Below are positions 15,201 to 27,200 of a DNA stretch of 64,000 nt, piece after piece (the first letter of the stretch is position 1; every line of letters begins with the position of its first letter). A program made the position numbers and the translations under genes. Source of the stretch: Leptasterias polaris (Eukaryota > Echinodermata > Asteroidea > Forcipulatida > Asteriidae); the NCBI GenBank assembly GCA_037783415.1, contig JAZGTN010000013.1, forward strand, positions 806,001 to 870,000, written 5' to 3'. Under the pieces are notes generated by a model. That model made no database searches. It was not told where the DNA came from and worked only from the letters and a program-made list of their open reading frames with translations.

Positions 15201-18200
15201 CAAACATCATCGACAAATAAATTACGGTAATTTTTCTGAAGTTTGTCGGCGATAATGATCATTATTTACCCCCCAAATTGTTGGTTGAAAAACGCTGTTA
15301 AAACTTCTCACCTTTCAAATTTGAATGCCAGGGCGAATAGCATTTATGTAAAATGGTAAGAATGTGTAAAAAATATTTCCCATAAATACTGAGCAGACGT
15401 TTTGGTTTTTTTATGAGATAAAATTACCGAAATCGTTTGTTGGGAGGCATCGTACCTTTGACCAGTTCCGGATCACTCAATATGTTGGTATGTTAAATGG
15501 TGGCGCACTCAGTTAGTTAAAATCATACGGCTGTTGTAGAAAGTTTGTCATTTAAGTTGCACTGGAAGCGTGCATTTTTATATTTCAAGGAATGTAAAAC
15601 TACATGTAATTCATCCAACAGCCGTCAATAACGTTGCATGTATTTTCAGTTTTATGAATGGGATTGGGAGTATTGGTTTGCAATAGAGGGTGCGCTACTG
15701 ATTCGGAATAGATTCAACCGATCCGGAACTGGTCAAACGGGTGACGATACTTTTCTCGAAGCCACTTCAAAAGTATTACTTATTTTTTGCCAATGGATAC
15801 TTGGTGAATGTTATGACATGTGTAGGTAAACTGATCCGGAAAGTGATCCGGAACTGGTCAAACGACTGTAGTGTAGTTCCCTTTTTACGATTACTAGCAT
15901 TCATTACTGTTATTGGATACAAGGAACATGACCAAGATGGTGGCAGCATGATAATGGTCTATTGCATGGGCTTTTCCCAGTTGAGCTTTTCCTCTGATTG
16001 TCTACATGCATTGCTTCACATGTACTCTATTCTCATTTCTATATATTTCTTTTACATATTTCTGTGATATATTTTCTTTGCTTTACTACTGCAGAATAAA
16101 GAAACCTGAATAATAATAAGAGAAAAGAAAAAGGTTGTAAAGCTCTTATTGCTTTTGTACCTGTATTACAGTTGGAAAAAACCCATTGTATTGGTTTTTT
16201 TAACAACATTTATGTTATGTGTTCCTTTGGCAGCTCTTGGCTACCTTCTAAGCGGTGTCTCCCTTGATCTCAGCCAGTATGCTCAAGACTTGGGCAAGAA
16301 CATCGCAAGTAAGTCAACGAATATCATTTTGATATCACTTTAATAGATTGTGAAATTTATTGGTCGAGAACCAATCATGGATGTGCTGCAAATATGCATG
16401 TAATGGCTCAGGGGAACACGAGTGATGTACCCCACTGGGTACATTACTTTGATTGTGCCACCATTGGTCGTTTCCACCGCCTTGTACATTATTAGAAATA
16501 TCCCCGAGTATGAGGTTGTAATTACGTTCCTGTGCAAAGTGTCATTAGGAACAGTGAAGTAATATTTTGCTAAAACCACCATTGTTGTCACAACTCTTTG
16601 ATATGAAAAAAATCGGATCCTATATCAAGTTAAAGTTTAGTATATCGTCGTGTCAGTGCAAAAACGTCGTATCTCGGGTTTTGGTGATTCCGAGAAACAC
16701 GCAATTTTACATTTGCAGCCGTTGCAGAAATTACGTACCTCACAATTTAACAAATAACAACCCGACCTGTTGTAGATATATTAAAAACGTACATTTTCCT
16801 CCTGTTTAGGCTTTTATTACCCTGAACGTTTTTGAATATGACTCTTTTAAAAAGAACGAGTTATTTATACGACGTAGTGCTGCGTGATTTATGTTTTAGT
16901 TAAAACGTCGTATCTCAGAGATGCGACGTGATCACGCGATCCTCCGAGATATGACGTCGTTAGTGCGCGAACAATGCTATCCTGTGGCAATGCAATAACG
17001 TCGTATCTCGGAGATTTGACGTTATTATGAGACAATGCTATGGTGGTTAAAGCAATAACGCAATGGACTATTAAAAAAGAAAGTGAATGGGCAAAAATTG
17101 AGTGTATATACCCATCATTGGTGCAGAACCAGGCCATTTTCTCGGTTACCACGCAATTCGGTCGACTACTGACAATATTGGCCCCAAACGCACGATTGAG
17201 GGCGGCATACGCACGAACGTAGTCTCTATGCAGTCGCACTGTGGTTACAGTACGTAAGACCTCTGCGTGTGTATTGTGCAAACAATTATTGTATGCCGCC
17301 CTCTATTGCTTTACAAAAACTGACAAGGAGTCTAGAAAACTCCGAAAAGAATAAGATACGACGTTTTTGCACTCAAGCAATTTGAGATACGACGTTTTTG
17401 CAAAAAAAGGTAAGAAAGTTTGAAATACGACCTTTTTAAATTTGCTAATTGTGTCTTAATTAAGCAATTAAAAAAATAATAAAAAATTCCAACAGAAGCA
17501 CTGAACAATGCTTAAAATCACTACGCCAAAATCTCAATTTCATTAAAATTCGGAGTTGCGACGTTTTTGCACTGACGCGACGATATAAACCTACATTTAA
17601 TGTAATGATGGTTACAATTCTTAATTAATTGTTGTTGTTGTTGGTTTTTTTTGGCAGCACATCTGCATGCCAAGGAGGAGCTTCTGATGGTGGAAGCAGC
17701 AGTGGCTGCTAAAAATCTAGCCTCGCAGTGTAGTGATGGTGATGCCATACAACAACTGGCTAAACAATTCTTTGCCGTTCTCAATGGTAAGTTAACCATG
17801 GCGTGTTGACCAAGCGGTCCAGTTCACTGGACCTAAGCTCTGGTGTTGTCAGCAGCAGAGTGTGGGTTTGAATCCCGGTCATGACACTTCTGTCCTTGAG
17901 CAAGGCACTTAACCATGATTGTTTAGTATAAAGGTGGGAAGGTAGTGCATTCTGCTCTACCAGCCAGGCTCGTAGTGATACCCATGCCTACATCCTTACA
18001 GACTGTGAAGGGGGTAACCCTGTTTCAACCCTGGGAGTAGGTCGCACTGTGCCCCTGGTGACAGTTGATTTGGGTTGACAGCCCAAATCAGTTAAATGTA
18101 GCCCTAACCTTGAAGTGGCCATCCAGCCATGTGATGTTAGGCAATTTCTTATGTAATACAAAATTAACCAAATTTCCTCTGCTTTCCAGGTTCAGAGGGC

Positions 18201-21200
18201 AAGCTGACCATTGTGACCCAGCGTATGGGCATGTTGACTGGCATCGGCAACCTCAGCTACAACAGCGTAATGGGGAGCTCCTCTGTACATGCATTGGCAT
18301 CAACCATCGTAGAACTCTTCATTGTACCACTGCAACAAGAAGGTCAGTGAGTCATTTCTCACCATTTGATCCACAGGAAATGAATGGGTAGGCGGGGGTG
18401 GTTCTTCACAGGAAATGAATGGGTAGGGGGGGGGGTTCATTTATCCCTCTTGTTACTGAATTCTTTGGACATAAACAACCAGGCCTGGAATTACATGGAG
18501 GCCAGGGAGGCCATGGCCTCTGTTGCCCTGGTCTTGGCCTTGGTGCCCCTTCAGAAGTTTCCCATAGACTTCAAGATTTTCCAATGGAAGTGCCCTTTGC
18601 AAACTGAAATCAGCCCTGCCCTCTCAAAGATAAAATTCCACGCCTGAACAACTGCTGGTGCATATTGTTTGACCACTCTAGCATGCATCACACATTCTCA
18701 CACAACAGAAAACGTATTCTAAGGTCAATTTTTCAAACTCTATTATTCCCTTGAAGGTTTCATTTTAGAGCATAATGAATAAAAAATGTCTTTCTTATTG
18801 AGTTTCCTTTTATTTACTCTAAAAATCATTTCAATTGGCCATCAATTGTTCCAAGCTCTTGGTCAATGTTTCCTCAGTGTGTTCTGTGAACTCAAACACT
18901 TTTTTCTACCTGACCAAATGGCACTCCATAGGTGTTTGGTATTTTCGGATAACCATTAGAATTTGAAGGGATTGCGCGTTAAGCAGCTCTATGAAATTGG
19001 GCCCTAGCCGTAGCATCCCCAAAAGAATCTCATTGCTACCGAACCTTTCCACTGTATTGATAACAATTTGAGTTTTCTTGTAGAAAGACTTTTTGTTTTT
19101 AGTCGTTGCTGTATGAGTTAAGCTTGGGCGATACCACGATATTATCGAAAATCGCGATACTATTTTTTTTACGATTACGATATCGTATCTGTTTTTTTAA
19201 ATCGCAATATCGGCAAATCGCGGTTTCGATGAAGTATCGCGATGCATTTCCTAATCGAGATGATATGAGCTGTTTAAAAACATAAGGCACCGACCGCAAC
19301 CGCAAGATTCCCTACTATTGATCCCCGACTGGGATTCTTCGAAAAGACCGACATCAAACAGAGTCCTCATACAGACCAACATCAAACAAACGAAAACTGT
19401 GCGGTATTGCTCACGCACGTACATGTATAAAAACGTTCCTCGGACGTTTCCCGACCACGAGGCGATTTCTCACAAAGGGAATTTCCCTTGCCTTTTCGTT
19501 CCCACAGCTACACGCCATTCCTTCCCCCCCTAACTATAACGTTTACCACGTTAGGAGCATGCAAGCACATCTGCGGGATTGAGGTGATGAATACTATGGC
19601 AGTGCTGTGAGAAGCACTACGTCATAATTATTCACGCGATCGGCCAATCGGAAAGCTGTGAGAAGCACTATGTCATAATTATTCACGCGATCGGCCAATC
19701 GGAAAGCTGTGAGAAGCATACGTCATAATTATTCACGCGGTCGGCCAATCGGAAAGCGGCCGGTCAGGAATCAGCCAATCAGCCTGTGCCAATTGCGTTC
19801 GTGGTGCTTCGGGTAACATGAAGAATAAAACCATGGCTAGAATGGAGAGCCTTACAGCCTTTATGAAATTTCCTTACATCATCAATAACCAATTCGCGGC
19901 ACTTCAGTTTTAACACTGTTTTTAAATCTGAAGTGGGTTCCCTCATCAACACACGTCACAAATTAACCGCGATATCATCGAATATCGCGATATATTTTTG
20001 ACGATGTATCGTGAATGAAAAAAAGCAATATCGCCCAAGCTTAGTATGAGTGTCATTTTTTCTGTCTTCCACAGTCCATGAGGGTACATTGGTTCACACC
20101 CTGTCCATGCTGTCCCTATGGTGTGCCAAGTTCACCAGCACGGTCCCCAAGAAGCTCGTCGATTGGTTCCAGAAAGGCATGACCCTCAAACAGTCCACAT
20201 CATTGGTCAGGAATGGCTACATCCAGTGCATGCTGGCAGCTTTCAAAGGTTAGTTTCCATTGAGAACGCCCTTGTATTAGGGAAAATGTCCATTCTCCGT
20301 AAATAATAGTGTACATGTATAATGCGCCATGTCTGTCATAAATGACACTTCTTGCGCCGAATATCCAATTTTTTGGACCTCGTTAAAAATGATTTTATAA
20401 CACCATGCATGGGATCAAGATGAGGTGGCGCATATTGCTTGCTGCCAGATGATGCCAGAAAACACTGGGGCAAACCCCTTTTCTTTACGATAAGTGTCAC
20501 TGGGTTCTTTTACGTGCATTACACAACACACGGGACCTACAGCTTAATTTCCCAACTAAAGGACGAAGCAATAGTGGTTAAGTGTCTTGCTTAAGGACAC
20601 AAGTGTCAAGACCTGAAACACCAGAGCTTGTGTCCTGTGCGCTTGACCGCTCAGCCACGACATGCCATGTCTTCGGGAATTAATTTCAGCAAATCTCAAA
20701 ATCAAGAGTTGGTGCTGTAATAAAGATATACATAAATACTTAGCTCTATAGTTGGAGTCTAATTAAATTATTATGGTTTGTTATTATTATTATTTATTCG
20801 GCCAATATGAGAAACAACAACATACAAAGTGGTACAAAAGATAATTAGTCTAACAAAACAAATAACTTAAAGTACAAAGTTACAAAAAGAGGAGGGAATT
20901 AGACCAAGGGGTCAGAACAGGTATGTAGAAGGGTGGAACAGGACTCTGGGGAGGAGAACAATCCTATCGGAGATGGCCAGGATAAATAATAGTACCATTA
21001 CACTATAACATTAAAGCCTGTTTATCCGATCATAGACAAGAGTAATATAGATATAGTAAAATTAATATAAATATTTATATATTTTTGTTCCTTGTGCAAT
21101 TGTAGCCAGTGGCATCGGAGTTGAAGGCTTTCGAGTCACAGTTGTTTAGTTAACTTTTTTAATTCCAGGCATGTGCCATTGGCTTTTTGTTTTGTCTTGT

Positions 21201-24200
21201 TTTTTCTGTTTTTGTTTGTACTTTTGATATGCCGAATAAATAATAATAATAATAAAATAATAATAATTACTATAATAAGTTCAAAATGTTAAAATACTTA
21301 CGTGTTAATCTGTTGCTAGGTGATACACTTCTGCAGGCCATGACAATGCTACCTCTTCTGAAGCAATCTTTGGAGCGTGCTCAGTCACAATCTACCCTAG
21401 GTGCCATAGTAACAGAGGGTCTCTCTGCTGCCTACATGATGACCTTGATGTATGGTGCTGATATTGAGGCTGGTAAGAAGACTAGCGGCCATCTTGTATA
21501 TATCTCCCTTAAGTCTGTTCAAGAAGCCAAACTGAAGCTGGGTATAAAAATAGCTGGTTGCCGGTTCTGGTAATGAAAAACAATACTGATATATTTATTG
21601 GTTGTTTGGGGATTCTGACAGATAGCAGCGATCCCATGAAGTCAGTGTTGTGTTTAAGAAACAAAACTTCAAATAGATGCTTACTGAGTCTCTTTTATTT
21701 TTAAAGAGAGCAACATCCTGACAACAATTACTAGAACAGGCTAGTCAAGTTGTTAATACCAATATGCTTCTTATATAAGGACCTTTCAATATGATTCTTA
21801 TCAGAACCAATAAATAGGTTTGTTATGAGGACCTTTCAATACAGTTCTTATCGGAACCATTCAATATGGTTCTTATAAGAACCACACAATATGGTTCTTA
21901 TAAGAACCATACAATTAAGAACCACACAATATGGTTCTTATAAGAACCATATATGGTTCTTATAAGAACCACACAATATGGTTCTTATAAGAACCATACA
22001 ATTAAGAACCACACAATAATTATGGTTCTTATAAGAACCATACAATATGGTTCTTATAAGAACCATACAATATGATTCTTATCAGAACCTTTCAACGCGG
22101 CTCTTATTGACCTTTTGCAGACGTGGAATGCACCTCCACAAAATGCGCATCTACCATTTCCACCATTATGGGAGTCAATTCCTATGTGTACATTTTGACT
22201 CCCAAATTGACACACAGGATAGATGCATGAAAGTGCACTGCGTGTCGTGCAGGGGGTCAATGTAGACCATTCATCACTGTTCTTATCAGAACCATTCATT
22301 ACAGTTCTTATAAGAAAACAAATCTTCTAAAGAAAATCGATATTTTGCAATGAGTTCAGTTTGGAAATATGAACTTTGAATGTTCATTTTTTCTTGAGAG
22401 AACATTTAGGAGCTATATACCTCTTTGTTTCTAAACTTTAACATGCAACAATCAAAGATAAAGTTTTTGTTCTTGTGTTGTTCCAGAGTCCAAGCTGAGC
22501 TGGGTTTGGGGTGTACTAGTTGATACTGAAAAGCAATTCTTTGTTTCAGAGAGGTTTCTTTCCTCTGCCTCAGAAGGTGGTAAGTCTCAAACATTGATCC
22601 TTGAAAGTCAAATGGATAATACATTATTGGTTTTTGGAAGAGTAAACCAATTTTTATGACGTAAATGTTTGATAGTAAAAACAGTTCGTGTTTTTACAGT
22701 TGTTTTTCGTGTATGAAGTGCTGAGCAAAATAAACGACTGTATTTGGGACTTTAAATGCTATTTTATTGCTTGTCAATATTTCAGATGGAACTATTTCTC
22801 TGGTGGATTTGTACTGGTGTGAACTTCATCAGTGAGCTTTCACATCGAGGCTAATCATTTTTTTTTTTTTTTTTCCAAATTTTTTACTCGACCTTTTCCC
22901 ACACCCTTGCTCAAATAGACTGTTAATGGGTTTTTTCTCTGTTTTTTTCCAGCCTTACGGACATTACTGCAACTGAGTGAGAAGTTACTCATTGAGCACA
23001 CAGACAAACTCAAACCTGGAGCCGAGAGGTAAGTTTACTCACTATATGCAGCGTTCTCTTAAGTAATTGCAATATCTTGCAAGAGAGTCCCTCAACTGCA
23101 TGTGAAATGAGTTTTTTTAATTAAAGATGCCTTGTACCATACTAAAGGTATGGTCATAGGGGTGTGGGTTCGAGTCCCGGTCATGACGCTTGTGTCCTTG
23201 AGCAAGACACTTCGCTACAATTGCTTCTCTTCACCCAGGGGTATAAATGGGTACCTGCAAGGGTAGAGGTTGAGATTGTGTTTGAAAAAGCCTTTGGAGC
23301 GCTGCGGCAGCCCTGGGCTGTATACTCCCCAGGGAGCTGAGAAAGATTAAAGGAATGTTATTGGCCCAATGACCAGGGCACTAATGTAAAGCGCATTGAG
23401 ACGTTATTTTAAAATGCGCTATATAAGAACTTATTATTATTATTATTATAGATTGGTAAATATTCAAAAAAATGACAATAAAAACTTAAATGGTGAGAAG
23501 CACCGCAGCTGATGACAGTATAAAATATTTTGAGAAAAGGTTCCCTTCAAAGTAGTATGGTTTGGAATTGTTTACTCAAAAAACAGTTGAATCTGAGAAA
23601 CGATTCATGCATGAATTAATACTCAGATATATGAGGGTTGGTGTCTGTTCGTGATTGCTGCGGCCAGAGATGCGGTTGGTACCCGCCGACACCTCGCTAA
23701 ACATGGATGGTTTTGATTCTTGAGAAAGTACTGTGACAGTTTTTGCTGTTTTCTCAGCAAGTAGAGAAACTTTCACATGTGACTTTTATTGTATCTTTCT
23801 TTGTAATTTTGCTTTTAAATTAGCATTAGATCAACAAAAACCAATCTATTACCCTATCTTTAAGTGTTTTTAATGGATTTTTTTATATTTTGTCTTCAAA
23901 CCATTTAATTAATGAGATAGTGTGGTTGCCTCATGAATTAACAGCTCTGCCTTAACTATGTGAATAGTTACATTATGAATATATGGATTTCACGATTATT
24001 GCAAATGCCTTTTGTGCCCAACATGTCTGATTTGAAGACATGCACCTAAGTTGGCGACATTTGCCTTGTTCGTCAGACTGGAATGCAACCCTGGTGCTTA
24101 CTGATCAATAAAATGGCTTGGTTCCCTTATGAATATGTATTAGTTGTAGTATGAGTATCCCTGTCTTCGCTATGCGTTAATTACCACCCTATAACACCAT

Positions 24201-27200
24201 GCTAATGAATATGTATATATTCTAATAATGTCCTCCGCTGTGTGTTAACTGCCAGGCTTTACCACCAGGCGATAGTGACAACCATGCTGTAGACCAGGTA
24301 GTTACTGACCAATCAAATGGTCTGTTTGCCTCATGAATATGTATACATTCTGTGATAATGTCCATCTCCGCTGTATGTTAAATGACAGGCTGTATCATCA
24401 GGCAATAGTGACAACCATGCTGTAGACCAGGTAGTTACTGACCAATGAAATGGCCTGTTTGCCTCATGAATATGTATACATTCTGATAATAATATCCATC
24501 TCTGCTGTATGTTAAATGCCAGGCTGTATCATCAGGCGATAGTGACAACCCTCTTGCATCCAAGCTGGAAGCTGAGAAAGAGCGGTCAGGTGGTTGCTAA
24601 GAGACTTGTAAACAGCGGCAACGGCCTCCAGGTAGCCAGGTCATTGGTTCAGGAACTCAGGGCTGCCATGGCAACACAAAAGGTACAACTTCATTGTTTT
24701 CAGCTGTATGCGTGTTGTGTCGTGGCTGAGCGTTCTAGTTCACCGGACCCAAGCTCTGGTGTTGTCAGCAGCAGAGTATGGGCTCGAATCCCGGTCATGA
24801 CACTTGTGCCTTTGAGCAAGGCACTTAACCATAATTGCTTCTTATAACGTTGAGAAGGTAGTGCATTCTGCTCTTCCAGTCAGGTGCCTTGAGGATGATA
24901 CTCATGCCAACATCCTTAAGAAATGTAAAGGGGGTAACCCTGTTGCAGCCCCAGGAGTAGGTGGCAATGTGCCCCTGGTGATAGTTGATTTGGGTCAAAA
25001 GCCCAAACCAGTTAAGTGTAGCACTCACCTTGAAGTGGCCTTCTGATGATTTTAGGCAATATCGCATGGGAAAAAATAATATTAAAAAATGCAAGCAACG
25101 TTTACATTTATTTCATAAATTAAAATGTTTACATTATAATATCGAGATAATCACATTATTACAAAGTTCTTATAAAGCGCTTTATTTAATCTGGTGGGGT
25201 TCTTAAAGTGCTCTTTATATTTGGCACAGGTGTAGAGATCTAAGTTTGAATTATGACACCCATTTACATAGTAGTTTGTGAAGGTTAACAAAGTTAGGTG
25301 GCGCAATCTGTGACCAACCATATCAGAAACACTGAGGCAAACACAGAACACAGCCGAACCAGTTATGGTTAAGTTATGGTTAAGTTATGGTTATGGCCGG
25401 GATCTTGCGATACTCTTGCACTGTTTTTCTGTTGATGTTTATTTTGTTGTACATTTCTTCTTGAATATATTTACTGCAGTTTCAGTGAAGTAAAATTTTG
25501 TTTGTACTTTATATATCTGTATGCTGTTAAATTAATCCATTGAAATTGCCTTTACCCTATTTTGCAATGGTCAAGATTGCCTAAAGGCGCACCTTAAGTC
25601 AGGGGGAACATATCTGCCAAGCTTGAGCCCCTTGACTGCCGCAATTTTTAGTTCTGTCGAGGCAAAGCACGGAGTCTTAAAACAGTCTGCAATTTCGAAC
25701 CACCACAATATATTTTCTCATGAAACAGCAGAAATGAAACTAAAAATAATTAAGGTGCAATTTTATGCAAGAGGCTTGTAAGATTGTCTAGTCTTATTTT
25801 CAGACTGATATTTACCGTCTTGTGTATAGGTGATAGACCCTACTCAGGCTGATCTGACAAACGGAGAGTCTGGTACAGAGACTAGGCAGGGCATCTCTGC
25901 CATGGTGCTAGCCTCCGCTTTCCAGGCACTGGTAGTGAATGCAGGTGATTGCATGGGCAAGGAGGATGCTGGCAAACTGGCCCTTGAGGTGCTGCTAGAC
26001 GTCCATCAACCCACTGTTGGTATGTTGACTTTGAAACTTACTGTAAGACTTGTAAAGAGACTATAAGCATTCCTACCTTCTCATGGACACTAAATGAAAT
26101 GTTGACACAAGGTTGTAAAGAACATTGTAGTGCACGTTTCTAGGGGTTATGATCAAGCAAGGTTCGTAGGAATAAAATGGCGTTGCGAACATTGGTACAC
26201 CCATGGGATTAAGGTTGGAGTGAAAAAAATGGCTGCAGCATGACAAAAGTCTATTCAGTGACCACACTATTTGACCTCAAGTCTGACCTCTGTTTACTAG
26301 CCTCTGTCAAGCCCCAGCTGTGGTCGGCAATACTTCACAAGCTGAAACTGGATGCAGTGCAGTTACTGACAGACAACCTAGACGATGTCTTTGAAGCAAT
26401 CTTGAGCGGACATACTGGCTCCAAGGAGGTAAGTGTACACTTGGGTTCTCAAGTCGGACGTGGATTCATTTAACCCGAAGAAAGCATGTCAAAAGTTGTG
26501 CACATTCTAGGCATGAAGGAACATTAATGTAGGCATACACATTCAGTGGGCTGCCAGAACGTTTTGCTTAACTGCGACAAAATGCCGAACTACAGAAGCA
26601 TACCTATATGAGAGTATGTGCGCGTTGGCATTTTGGACATTTGAATGCTTTGGCAGTCCAACAGACCGGTGCATGTATGCCTGCTGGAATACTTGATAGT
26701 TCCAATTAGAACAATCCTGTTAGCATTCTGACTTTTGAGACATTCCCCAAGAACCATCCAAAGACCTTTCTTAGTTCAGCCTGAGTTTATCGGCTTCCGG
26801 CTTATTGGGATGCTAGGTGGCAGCAGACTTACTAGGTAAATCCATTGTTCTAGGAAATGTGCGCATGCTCAGAAGGACTTGTGAAAATTACCTGGTCTGT
26901 CTGCTGCCACCTAGTGTTCCATTCAAGCCATGATCACTCCGACACTTTTATTTTACTTTGCAGGGTGGTAATGTAACAAAGGTTTCTTTATTTGGGTATT
27001 ATTTAGAACACTTCCAATTGAGTCATAAGCACAGCACATTTATATCTCTATCGGGGTAGTAAGGTTGGTCTTTTCCCCACTTGGGGACTATGTATTCAGC
27101 AAGATCCAATGAGGATGTAAGTGTAATGTATTGGGGTAGTTTGTTGGTAAGTTTACCCAAGCTGGTTCCTATTTTGCAACTATTCATATCATAGTAAGAG

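Larger units (their letters stand above)
24100..24522 (+). repeat. ~133-bp tandem repeat carrying copies of the exon 14 start
   Basis: Units share CTCATGAATATGTATACATT and the acceptor plus first ~30 nt of exon 14. The AGs fall at 24255, 24388 and 24522 (true exon), i.e. 133 and 134 bp apart. A more eroded unit lies at 24100-24215. Confidence 0.85.

Noticed and set aside
16889..17281. 130-aa frame on the - strand
   Set aside because: It falls inside the ACGTCGTATCTC TIR element and consists of repeat translation; no transposase motif.
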